Shown: piece after piece, positions 54,076-64,000 of the stretch
Numbering within the stretch: the first letter of the stretch is position 1
Layout of the letters: each line of letters begins with the position of its first letter
Origin: Dipteris shenzhenensis
Taxonomy: Eukaryota; Polypodiophyta; Polypodiopsida; Gleicheniales
Strand: one strand, 5' to 3'
Length of the DNA: 64,000 nucleotides
Assembly: GCA_047967505.1 (NCBI GenBank)
Contig: CM106539.1
Translations under genes and position numbers: made by a program
Notes under the pieces: generated by a model
Seen by the model: the letters and a program-made list of their open reading frames with translations, nothing else
What the model was told of the DNA's origin: nothing
The model's database searches: none

Positions 54076-55039
54076 ATGTGGCTATTCACTTGAAGTCCGT
54101 CGGCCCGTTGATGGCAGTCCCGTTTGCTGAAGGTGCTTGTTAACGACTTTGGAGACCAGTACGACTGCTAACCCGTTTGCAGATCCGGTGGCGTTGACAA
54201 AGATTTAGCACTCTAGAGCTTGGCTTGCGAGAGCCGTGACTGTAGAGTTGAGCCATAGGTAGAGAGTTGCCTTTAGTCGATGAGAGGTGTAGGAGCTACA
54301 AGCTACCGGTTGTTGGAGGTAGTTAGGGCCATCTATGCTTGTGAATCGGCCATAGTTGCAGAGCTCTTTCGCATGTGAAGAAGTTTGGCAATAAAGATAT
54401 TGTTGGAGAAGAGCTAAAATTCTCCTCTTAGAACTAGACTCTGACATCTCTCTCTTGAACCAAAAAAAACTCAGAATCTCTCTTGCTCTCAGTAGAAATC
54501 TCTCCACAATGAACATGCATGGACGGAACTCTCAAAGCGATGGACAAAATTTTTCTCTCTCTCACACAATCAAATGGACAGAAATGGATGAGATTGACGA
54601 AAATCTCAACGGAAATGAATTGTAATGAACATAAATCTCTCTCTCTCACACAAGAAACTATCATAAGCACTCAAGCAATAAACGAAAATATGGACGGAAA
54701 CTTTCCAAATGACGAAAATTCTTTATCAAAATGAACGGAATTTTTCGAGAAAAAAGGGATCTCTCAATCTCTAAATCTCTCACACTCTCCCGTACGGATC
54801 ACAATGCCTCAATGGAAGGTAAGGGAGCTCTGATACCATGACAAAATATGAAGAGAGGAGAGGAGAAGAGTGGAGATGAGGAGAGAGGGCACAACTAGAG
54901 AGCACACCACAAATGACTAACTGTACACTAGATTTAGTTGAAAATGTAGAATATATACAAACCCACTTAGGGTTAGGGTTAGGGCATCTAACCCTTTCCT
55001 TTATAGCACTCTATTGGGTTAGTGCTATGCACATATGAT
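54076..55039 (-). other. Inverted 964-bp segment (LTR remainder, primer site, leader)
   Basis: Read on the minus strand it begins with the LTR continuation ATCATATGTGCATAGCAC, completes the LTR at 54839 (TTTTGTCA end), then has TGGTATCAGAGC (54838-54827) and a leader with repeated GAGAGAGAGA and TTCCGTCCAT words. A short open frame (54516-54205) has MSESSSKRR. These parts lie in one line only if the segment is reversed. Confidence 0.82.
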
Positions 55040-56939
55040 ATAGACAACTATAGGCGGCACACCTCCCAAGCTCAACTGTCAACGACTCCTTCAGCGACTT
55101 GGAGCAGTCGAAGGCTTCATGCACTTTGCTCAGTCCCAGGTGCTATAATCCCAATGACTCCTTCAGCACACGGACGCTGCTCCAACAGATTGCTAGGCCA
55201 ATGCTCCTAGCACGCACAAGCGGCCAGCTCCAAAGGCCCAGCTCATTCAGCTGAAACCGATTGCCTCTCCAGCCCTAGCACCCATCTGTAAAGCCACTCC
55301 TGAGCAGCCCACGACCTCTTCTTTAGACACCCACAGCCATCGACCAATGCCCGCAGTGCTTGGTACTCTTCCAACTGCCCTCTGTGAGACAACCAGCAAA
55401 CCTCCTATGCATAGTGCTCCAAGCTCTCCTATAGTAACAAATGCAGCAAAGGTGCCCTTGACTACACGGGCGATCACGACCTCCTAAGTTCTGCTTTGCC
55501 AGCCCTCAACGAGCCATGCTCCTACAGCTCGCTCTAAAAGTAGGCAGTCCACCGTCCACCAGCGCACATGACATCCCAGCTCCACCGATTGCCACAGGCC
55601 ACAATGACGATAGAATCTTCAAGATTCCATCAGAATCATCAAGATTTCAGTGCCCCTCCTATCGACACATGGCAACTATCCTTTCACCCAAGGTCACCCA
55701 ACCTTATCACCAAGGGTTGGTCAAATTTGTTGATACGTGGCAGATAGGACTGACACGCTGACTAACCTAGGTTCGATTGACCATGGTTAGGTGTATTTGA
55801 CCTGAAGTCAACCAAGGGATTGGGTTGGCTCAAAACCCAGGTACAGTCAGGAAAGGTGGCCAAGTTAACCGCGGGTTAGGTTAACCCCTGGTTGGGTCAC
55901 CACACTAAGGTTTGGTTAAAATTTGACATGTGGTACCTCTAACACCTCATCAGTCTCAATAGTTGACCAATCAACAGTTGACTAGTCAATGCTGAGTCAT
56001 CATATGCCACATCAGCTGTCTAGTCACACAGTCCCCTACCAGGCACACTGTGCACCTTGCATGTGTACACAGTTGCCACCTCACCATAGGGCTCCACAGG
56101 CACACCTCTTGCTAGGCATAGTGCCACATCATCACTGCATGTGACTCACCACACATCATCATTGAGCACATTTGCACTCTTGCCCATCCACCTAGGTCAA
56201 GTCATATCTCTTGATCCAGGAAGAATTTGAGGGTGCTCCAAAAAGGAAAGTCGCTTGATTTTTTGTGCCCTACACACTCACACGTCACATGCACATTTTA
56301 GTGCAAGTATCACTCACTTTTCAGCCTCACCGACAAACCCACTTCTTACACACACATCAGCCTCTACATCGACGCATCTGACCTAGCACTTAAAAAGAAC
56401 AAAAGAAAAGAAATCATTTGTTGTTCTTTCATCGATCGACGGTTGGTATAGATCTAGATTAGAGTAGACTAGATCGCCATAGAGGGGACGCTTTGAATCT
56501 CCCCAAGTTGCCAATCTAAGCCATGCCTGAAATTCTTCACTAGTACCTACTCGGAGTCAATCCATACGATCACATATGGTTTCACATCATCACATTACTT
56601 GAAACTTGACGTTCATCAGTTCAGTGAGTAGACTTCAGAGTGTTCAGAGGCATTGCCGATTGTTCAATGGGCAAATAGCACATGATTTGATTTCACACAC
56701 ACATGCCATCATTGTAAATCCTACTTGGCTATTTCATGGCATTGTGCACATCATTTAGTCCTTGTAAAGCCTCTTGGCTATTCCTGGCATCATTTGCCAC
56801 AAGCCTTGTACACATATCAGATTTTGTATAATGCAGTTCCATCTTCACTGATAGTTCAGATTTCACTTGGCACAGTCAGTGTTTTGCAGTTGATTCATAC
56901 AATGTTTTTTCACGACACTTTGAGTACATTTTTTGCACC
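55040..56939 (+). other. Long leader of element D
   Basis: Sequence between the inversion breakpoint and gag. It has repeated ACTCCTTCAGC words near 55085-55170 and GGTTA/AACC-rich sequence near 55690-55920. No coding region is convincing. A copia leader of this length is unusual and may contain further old insertions. Confidence 0.4.
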
Positions 56940-57950
56940 ATGTCTACTACTAGCAACCTCAATCTGGAGGCTAAGCTATACAACTCCAATTACGGCACAT
57001 GGAAATACCAAATGGAGACCATTCTAGTATTTCAAGACAAATGGGAGTATGTCGATGGATCTATACCTAGACCATTGGACGATCCAGCCACCAGTAGCTC
57101 TACTCCACCTATTGTCACAGCACCAGCAATAGGATCTACAATGGGATCTATAGCTACACAAATAGTTTCCACTCCTATAGCAGATCCTACCATTGCCCGA
57201 GCTCAGGCAGAATGGGATAAGAAAGATAAGTACACATATTATCTAATCAACCAAAATGTGCAAGATGTCATGCTAGGACAGCTCACCATAGTCAAGACAT
57301 CAAAAGAAGCATGGGATACATTTGCAGCTCTCTACGAGTCCAACAACACATCCAGGATTCTCACACTGAGAAACCAAATCAATGAGATTTTCCACAACAG
57401 CAGCGAAACCAGTCATGCTTATGTACTCCGAATAAAAGACTACAACAATCAACTCGCAGTAGTAGGAGAGACCATGAATCCAGCAGAAATGGTTCAAGTA
57501 ATCCTGAATGGACTAGGAGAGGAATACGAGAATCTAGTCCAGAGTATTGCCATTCAATGGCAAATTCCAACACTGGAAGAACTTTAGTCAATCCTACTTG
57601 GTGAAGAACTCAGGACTCCGGCCATTCAAGCACGCAAAGTCCATTCTAATGATCAGGCACAGCTTCAGACATAAGCAGAGGCAGAGGCAGAGGTAGATCA
57701 TTCCAGAGAAGTGGTCATCATCAGCAAAGTCAGAATCAACATCAGCATCAGCATCATCCTCAGCAACATCAAAATCAAAAAAGAGGAAATCATTCCAATC
57801 GAGGAAGATTCCAAGGACGAGGGAATGCATCCACCAATGTGTTGAACATTCAGTGCAACTACTGTCATAAGTTTGGACACTATGAAAGAGATTGCCACAA
57901 GAAGCAGTACGACCAAGGCAGTCAATCCAGCAGTAATCGAGGAAATTTTT
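56940..57950 (+). pseudogene. copia gag (element D)
   Basis: ATG 56940 opens a 215-codon stretch with LEAKLYNSNYGTWKYQMETI, KEAWDTFAALYESNNTSR and VILNGLGEEYENLVQSIA (UBN2-type capsid). A TAG at 57585 (likely from CAG) and further breaks follow. The Gln/His/Gly/Arg-rich tail leads to the zinc knuckle CNYCHKFGHYERDCHKK at about 57854-57904, in another frame. It is the best preserved gene of element D. Confidence 0.88.
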
Positions 57951-58440
57951 GAGGCAGAGGAAATCATCATGGTGAACATTCTAGTCACAACCATTTTGCA
58001 AATGAACATGGGAAGATGTTTCTTGCAAACGAGGAAATGCAGCAAATTGGTATAGTGTACCTAGACACTAATTACAATCCCAAAGAGGATTTCAACTATC
58101 AAGTCAACCAAGCAGAACAGGATCCTTGGTATATCGATAGCGGTGCATCATCTCACATGAGAAATCATCAGGAATGGTTCACAGAGATGAAACCATTAGA
58201 AGGTCAAAAAAATGTCATCTACACATCAGATTATATATCGAATCCAATTCAAGGGACAGGTGTTATCCCTATGAACAATTTCACTGGTTCAAAAGGATTG
58301 GTGAAAGATGTGCTCTATGTTCAGAAGCTCAGCAAGAACCTTTTGTTAGTAGGTCAAATGATGGAACACAACTATTGAATCATCTTCAACGGAGATGAAT
58401 GCACTATCAGAGACAAATCCAGAAGATGTCAGCTAGTAGC
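57951..58440 (+). pseudogene. copia protease (element D)
   Basis: QDPWYIDSGASSHMRNHQEW with catalytic DSG near 58133-58145, then GSKGLVKDVLYVQKLSKNLL. A TGA at 58376 breaks the frame before IIFNGDECTI. Confidence 0.85.
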
Positions 58441-59547
58441 AAAAGGTGTCAAGGAAGGACGCTTGTACAGAATACTAGCTACAGTACTAGATCAGCATGC
58501 CATGTTAGCTCAACCACAACAGCTGCCACTATTTGCAAAATGGCACAAGAGATATGGTCATGTCAATTTCAAGTACTTGTTAGATCTCAAGAATCAAAAT
58601 ATGGCAATCGGGATTCCGAAGCTACAGTTTCTTGGAAAGTTTGCAAAGCATGCTGCTTTGGCAAACAAAAGCGAGCCAACTTTGGAAGAAGTACCTCTCG
58701 TGCATGAAGTATTCTTGATTTGATTTATACGTATGTATGGGGTTATGCCTAGACCCGTAGCATCAATGGTTCACTTTATTACTTGACTTTCATCGATGAC
58801 TACAGCAAATATTGTTGGGTCTACTTTTTGAAAAAGAAATCTGAAGTTTCTTCTAGATTTCAAAAATTCAAAGCCATGGTAGAAAACTAGACAGGCAAAA
58901 AGATCAAAGACATGAGATCAAATAGAGGAGGTGAAAACATGTCTTCAGCATTCATGAACTTTTGCAAAAGTCACGGCATTTGAAGATAGTTCACTTGTGC
59001 AGATACTCCTCAGTAGAATGCAAGAGCTGAAAGGAAGAATGGTACTTTAGCAGACAGTGCTAGAGAAATGCTTAGTGAAAAGCATCTTCCAAATTAGTAT
59101 TGGGTAGAAGCAATAGCCACTGCAAACTAGTTGATTAATCAGCTTCCTACCGAACCGATACAGGGTATGACTCCTTACGAAGCATTCATTGGACACAAGC
59201 CACACATTGGGCATCTCTGCATATTTGGTTGCATAGCATATGCCCACATACATGATGATCATCGTAGGAAATTGGATGCGAAGTCATGCAAATGCATCAT
59301 GGTTGGCTACACTGAAGAAAGTAAAGCATACAAGTTGTATGATCCCATCAACCGCAAGGTCATTATCTCTAGAGATGTAATCTTTGATAAGGAATCCGAA
59401 TGGGGAACCTCAAACACACAGGAGATAGAAGCATCAACTTCAAGTCATCTACAGAGCAGGTTGATGAAGAAGAGCAAGAATTTCCAGAAACACCCCAAGC
59501 AGAGCCATAGCAGCTCAGACGGTCTACTAGGGAAAGTAGACCACTAG
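58441..59547 (+). pseudogene. copia integrase (element D)
   Basis: The zinc module has WHKRYGHVNFKYL, with KVCKACCFGKQKR in a shifted frame near 58640. The core shows [31 protein letters not shown] (the second catalytic Asp of the usual SDxGGE is Asn here) and NARAERKNGTLAD. TAG codons interrupt it at about 58750, 58890, 58990, 59015, 59096 and 59130. The C-terminal part (59131-59547) is open with TPYEAFIGHKPHIGHLCIFG and SRDVIFDKESEWG. Confidence 0.85.
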
Positions 59548-59639
59548 CCAAATTGACATATGCTCAAAAAGGCAAAGCGATTCAGGTTGAAACCACCAAC
59601 TATGCTCTTATGACTACCATCATGGCTACATAAGAGCCA

Positions 59640-60498
59640 GTGTACTTCGAAGATGCAGTAGATAAGCCAGAATGGCAAACTGCTATGAATGAAGAAATGG
59701 ATGCTTTGTATAAGAATAATACTTGGGAATTATGCGACCTTCCACTAGGAAAGAAGGCCATAGCAAACAAATGGGTTCACAAAGTGATGTACAATCCAGA
59801 TAGAAGTATTCAAAGATACAAAGCTAGACTAGTTGCAAAAGGATTTGCACAACAATATGGTCAAGAATATGATCAAACTCATGCTCCAGTAGCAAAGATG
59901 GATTCCATATGATTCTTGATATCACTAGCGACACTCTGCAGATGGAATTTGTACTAGCTCAATGTCAAGAATGCATTTCTCAATGGTTACCTAGACAAGG
60001 AAGTCTACATGCAACACCCAGCAGGTTATGTTGAACTAGGAAAGGAGAATAAGGTTTGCCATCTCAAGAAAAGCCTCTACGGCTTAAAGCAAGCACCCAG
60101 AAGCTGGTATAGTAGAATCGACACGTATTTTGCTGATCTGGGATACATGAAGTCCAATGCAGATCATACTCTCTACTACAAAGTTCAAGGGGAAGACTTT
60201 ACTATTGCAATTTTGTATGTAGATTATTGTGACAGGAAGCAAGGATAGCAAAAAATTAAAACAAGACTTATCTGAAGAGTTCAACATCATGAAAGATCTT
60301 GGACTTATGTACTATTGTCTTAGAATTGAGTTATGGAGAGATTCAGATAGCACATTCATGAGTCAACTCAAGTATGTTGACAGTCTCCTGAAGAACTTTC
60401 ATATGGTAGATTGCAAGATTGTAGCCACTCCCATGGAACAGAGTTTGAAACTTACTAAAGATTCAAAAAAGCCTACAGTCAATGACAAATACATGTAG
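59640..60498 (+). pseudogene. copia reverse transcriptase (element D)
   Basis: EWQTAMNEEMDALYKNNTWE, NKWVHKVMYNP and [15 protein letters not shown] at 59670-59865, a TGA near 59910, NVKNAFLNGYLDKEVYM near 59965, then [18 protein letters not shown]. The active-site stretch reads ILYVDYCD, where the second Asp of YVDD has become Tyr. After a frame change come KDLGLMYYCLRIEL and EQSLKLTKDSKKP. Confidence 0.88.
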
Positions 60499-61075
60499 CT
60501 CATCGAATCTCTTATATATTTGACTATCACTCGGCTAGATATTTGTTATGTAGTAAGCTCACTAGCATAGTTTATGGCAAATCCAAAACAGTCTCATTGG
60601 AATGTAGCCAAAAGAGTCTTGAGATACATCAGAGGTACAAGACAGTTTGGAATAGAATACAAAGGAAGTCATCCACGATTGCATGGATACTGTGACAGTG
60701 ACTATGTCGGAGATCATGAGACCAGGAGATCGACACATAGATATGCATTTTTCCTTGGTCAAGGTGCTATATCATGGTTGTCAAATAGATAACCAATTGT
60801 TTCTTTGTCCTCAACTGAAGCAGAATATAGAGCACTCACTACAGGGGCATGTGAGGCCATATGGCTCAGAAGACTATTGTCAGAAACAGATATCACTTTA
60901 GGACAAAGCACATTGATGTCAGAGAGCACTTCATCAGAGAAAGAGTGTTACTTGGTGACATCACACTGCAGCATTATGATAGCAAAGAGAATGTTGTAGA
61001 CATCTTTACCAAACCACTCGGTAAAGAGCTATTCGAGAAACATCGACTAGCTCTTGGTTTGACATAGAGGAAGGA
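60499..61075 (+). pseudogene. copia RNase H (element D)
   Basis: LTITRLDICYVVSSLA, then HGYCDSDYVGDHETRRS with the first Asp, a TAA where CAA is expected (SNR-Q-PIVSLSSTEAEYR), CEAIWLRRLLSETDI, and after a deletion RTKHIDVREHFIRERV and VVDIFTKPLGKELFEKH. The block that normally carries CDNQSAI, with a catalytic Asp, is missing between SETDI and RTKHI. Confidence 0.87.
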
Positions 61076-61185
61076 CATTCCCATTGAAGTGTTGTGATGG
61101 AATGTAATGTTCAGTCCTTCTTCGATTCCTCGAAATCATACTCTTGAGGGAAGGCCTACTTCATGATGTTGATCTTGAGGGAAGG

Positions 61186-61434
61186 TGCTGAGAGTTAACG
61201 CTCAACATCATGTGATCATGTGTGCATAGCACCATCATGTGATCATATTTGCATAGCACTAACCCAATAGAGTGCTATAAAGGAAAGGGTTAGATGCCCT
61301 ATCCCTAACCCTACATGGGTTTGTATATATTCTACATTCTCAACTAAATCTAGTGTACAATTAGTCATTTGTGGTGTGCTCTCTAACTGTGCCCCCTCTC
61401 CTCATCTCCACTCTTCTCCTCTCCCCTCTTCATA
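61186..61434 (+). repeat. 3' LTR of element D (3' end lost)
   Basis: 249 bp from TGCTGAGAGTTAACGCTCAA, after a TTGAGGGAAGG purine tract, to CTCTTCATA. Comparison with the inverted part shows the last about 9 bases, including TTTTGTCA, are missing; unrelated sequence starts at once. Confidence 0.88.
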
Positions 61435-61440
61435 GATTCG

Positions 61441-63308
61441 ATGCCTCTTGAATATTCATTCCATGTGGGGAGAAGTCTAGACCATATGCAGATTGAGTCA
61501 CTAGAAAAATTAAAGAAAGGAGTAAATATGGAGGGTGGACTACATATTTATGAACAATACTTCCCATTTGGATTTGACACATAGTTTCGTATCCCATTTG
61601 AGAGGTGTTCAGAAGCACCACCGCTATGTGCATATCAGACACTTTGTTGGGAGTATGTAAAGAAGTTGGGTGTTGCTTTTCCAAGGAATCCAATGAACCC
61701 AACAATTGTGGCATATGTCATGCCATTTGTAAAGCAAGGTGATGTAGCTTGGCCCTCAAAGAAGGAAGAAGTGCAATCTGACAAGTTGGATACATACAAC
61801 TATTGGATTATATCAGGATTGCATTCCATCATAGCTACAAAGTTGTATATCAAGGGGATGCCTCCACGTTTTATTGAAACAAAGCACCTGAATGCATTTA
61901 CAAATTCAAGAATTCTTGTTGATTGCCATGTAGAAAAGTGTATTGAGCTATCACGGATGACAAATATGGAATCACACCAAGTAATGAAGAATGCCCCTTA
62001 CCTTGAGCAGATCCAACAATTGAGAGACCAATGGATAGCATTTGGGTCTCCATCAAAACCATAGCGAGGCCTTCCAAAGAACAATCCATTGCAACAACCA
62101 TGGGAGGTAATGTTATTTCATCTTCTATAGATTTCGCCGCAAGGTCAAATCTTCTTGTATGTTGCTTGTCTTAACACCAAGTTTTTCATTTTCTATATAT
62201 TTTGCCACAAGGTCAAATCTTCTTGTATGTTTCTTGTCCTAACACCAAGTTTTTCTTTTGCATAGATTTGTGCAATATGTGGGAGAGAAATTTGCACAAA
62301 GAGATAGCCACATGGTGGTAAGCCCAAAGGATATATTTGATGGTTGGGTTGATATTACCAGAAGATGCAGACTTGAGCTCCCAATGCAAGATAAGAAGTC
62401 AGGAAAGAAGGGGAGACAACCATCACCATACATATTTCGTTGTTTAATGGGCCTTGTAGAAGATGAGATAAGAAACTGAAGTATTCTACTTCTAAGAAAC
62501 AAGTGGGACAACGAGGATAATCTTGACATTAAATAACAAACCAAGTTGATGAAACAAGATCATGTGCTTCAAGATGAGCTTGTTTTCCTCTTTAATAGCA
62601 TAATACCACAAGATGGAGCTACACTAAAGCCTTGGGATGAAGAACTAGTAAAGGATTACGACATTGGTGACAAGGTTTATTCAAAGTTTATAGGCATTTG
62701 TAGTGAGTGGGTATGGAAGAAGCTCTCCCGTGGTGATGCAGGTGCATTGCCTAGCGGTGCCAGGGATATTTTTTTTGGTTGGCAAAAAGTACAACCCTCG
62801 AGATAATTTCTTGGATTTGAAATGGCAAGTCCATGTGGTTGGGAAAAAATTAGAAGCATTCAACTTGATTCACAATGTGTATAAAGAACACCCCAACAAG
62901 CCAAATATTTCTGATTCTGAGGAATTGAGGATGATGAGGATGATGAAGGTTAGGATGAGGAATCAAGGGTTGCAAGGATTTTAATAAAGAAGAAAAGATG
63001 TGTGACCACTGATATAGTAGAGGCATACACCGAGGAGCATGAAGTCGTGTTTGGCATATTTGCTAATGACAGTGAAGCTTCAATCATTGCAGTGGCAAAT
63101 AATAAAAAAACTATTGCACTTTGAAAGAGATCAGAGGAGTGTCGAAAGACGTTGTTGGATGGCACATCAAATTGCAAACCCAAACCCTGTGCCTATGCCT
63201 CGTCATGATGATCCTCCTCAAAATCCAAATTCAGCACCGGTAGATGACAAGGAAATGGAAGACACATTTGATAAGCTTACTACGCAAGAGAGGGATAAAG
63301 GTGTTTGA
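61441..63308 (+). pseudogene. Decayed gene with ParB-like start and one intron
   Basis: MPLEYSFHVGRSLDHMQIESLEKL from ATG 61441, a TAG at about 61582 (for CAG), NPTIVAYVMPFVK and TYNYWIISGLHSIIATKLYI. The order RSL..QIE.L, then NP.IVAYV, then a GxHS block recalls ParB/sulfiredoxin-type domains (GxHR); this is a weak, visual resemblance. A GT-AG intron fits about 62107-62264. Exon 2 has VQYVGEKFAQRDSHMVVSPK and LPMQDKKSGKKGRQ. Stops at 62477 and 62534 and a frame change near 62770 follow, with LDLKWQVHVVGKKLEAFNL after it. Function unknown. Confidence 0.45.
62123..62257. repeat. 67-bp tandem duplication inside the putative intron
   Basis: TTCTATAGATTTCGCCGCAA and TTCTATATATTTTGCCACAA start two copies of about 67 bp, each continuing GGTCAAATCTTCTTGTATGT and AACACCAAGTTTTTC. 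The duplicated block ends in the pyrimidine tract of the acceptor. Confidence 0.88.
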
Positions 63309-63608
63309 AGATCAATACTTTCTATACAATCAATGACGTATTCATGTTTTCTTGTGTTCTTAGCTATCTTTTATAGTTTTAGAATTAAAATTTAACCACA
63401 TGTCCAAAATATATTGCAATATTTGGTGCATTCTATAGAAATGAAATTCTTTTATGGTGTTCTATAATATTCTTAGGTATCTTTAATCTTGTATAGAATT
63501 GTCATGTTTTCTTAATATTTAGAGCATTCATGTCTAAAGTTCTAGAATAAATAATTTGACCTCATGGCCTAAACTCTCTGTAATGTTTGGTATTGAAAAT
63601 TTCAACCG

Positions 63609-63614
<6 letters not shown>

Positions 63615-63672
<58 letters not shown>
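63615..63672. repeat. TC microsatellite
   Basis: An uninterrupted TC run of about 58 bp followed by C-runs and CACACACA. The flanking 63309-63600 is AT-rich without a gene. The rest, 63690-64000, shows nothing I can assign; one open frame through the microsatellite is an artefact. Confidence 0.93.
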
Positions 63673-63674
<2 letters not shown>

Positions 63675-64000
63675 CCCCCCCACACACACTGCACCTCAAA
63701 TCCAAATTATGTGTAAGAAAAAGTATGGCTCTCTATTGATACTGAAGGATGTCTACGTGTGGGTGTCTAACAGATCAAACAGAAGAAATCCATATACCCA
63801 ATATACATTACGAGGGAATTGGGGTCTCAAAAGGGCCTCCAATTAGTGTTTCCTAATTTTAAGGGATTAGAGAGTGATTTGAGGTGTACCAATGAGAGTG
63901 CTAGAAGGTGTGGGGCAATGGTATGTTGAGGTAGAGGTTGGGCAGGCCTATAGAGAGCCCCTATTGGTTACTCCTCTTACACTAGGGACCACCCAAACCA

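Larger units (their letters stand above)
54021..61434 (+). mobile_element. Ty1/copia element D with an internal inversion
   Basis: 3' LTR at 61186-61434, gag, protease, integrase, RT and RNase H in copia order. The 5' LTR exists in two parts: its first 55 bp on plus (54021-54075), and the other about 201 bp on minus (54839-55039) next to a minus-strand primer site (54827-54838). Reversing 54076-55039 rejoins the LTR with only one base missing and puts the primer site and leader in the correct order. No target duplication could be found, since the 3' LTR end is lost. It is inserted in the leader/gag of another copia element. Confidence 0.85.

Noticed and set aside
54967-54985. TTAGGGTTAGGG near 54.97 kb as a telomere remnant
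   Set aside because: It is only two to three units, lies inside the element D LTR, and has a counterpart near 61.3 kb in the other LTR.

Overview
This is a repeat-dense piece of a land-plant nuclear genome. The evidence is several Ty1/copia retrotransposons with the plant-type initiator-Met-tRNA primer site (TGGTATCAGAGC), a CACTA (En/Spm) TNP2 transposase remnant, Ty3/gypsy and L1-type LINE fragments, a degenerate array of the Arabidopsis-type telomere motif TTTAGGG, and GT-AG intron-like junctions. The amount of nesting suggests a large genome (gymnosperm, fern or similar), but the species cannot be named from sequence alone. No rRNA, tRNA, CRISPR or bacterial-type features were seen. Almost every coding region is a decayed transposon gene. 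The one well-preserved non-transposon reading frame is a divergent histone H3-like protein.

Layout. 1-1130: 3' end of a copia element (family A, copy A0). 1484-9643: complete family A copy A1, with LTRs and a perfect 5-bp target duplication; a gag-only copia element (3990-6608, also with a perfect duplication) sits inside its integrase gene. 9773-11777 (-): Ty3/gypsy fragment cut by a 245-bp MITE. 12218-14515: CACTA remnant. About 14589-21465: a chimeric copia element whose 5' part (family B) joins family A in frame inside reverse transcriptase; it also carries a second MITE copy and a 608-bp fold-back insertion. 22626-23243: histone H3-like gene. 23500-24560: AT-rich. 24990-27460: polypyrimidine tract with about 30 small palindromes. 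27765-28715: C-rich minisatellite. 28800-29745: telomere-like array. 29984-33742: broken gene with a DUF7869-like, possibly transposase, domain.

35105-40779 (-): complete family A copy A2 with a third MITE copy in gag. 40780-44660: LTR and primer-site remnants, simple repeats and a partial fold-back copy. 44822-46790 (-): LINE endonuclease and gag-like remnants. 47000-50580: simple repeats and tandem duplications. 50580-52330: LINE fragment on +. 53448-53739: LTR with primer site. 54021-61434: copia element D, whose 5' LTR is split by a 964-bp inversion. 61441-63308: decayed gene with a ParB-like look and an intron. 63600-64000: a CT microsatellite and unassigned sequence.

The most notable points are the H3-like gene with a C-terminal extension, a three-copy MITE family with 8-bp target duplications, the in-frame chimeric retroelement, the fold-back element inserted without target duplication, the inversion through an LTR, and the DUF7869-like gene next to a telomere-like array.
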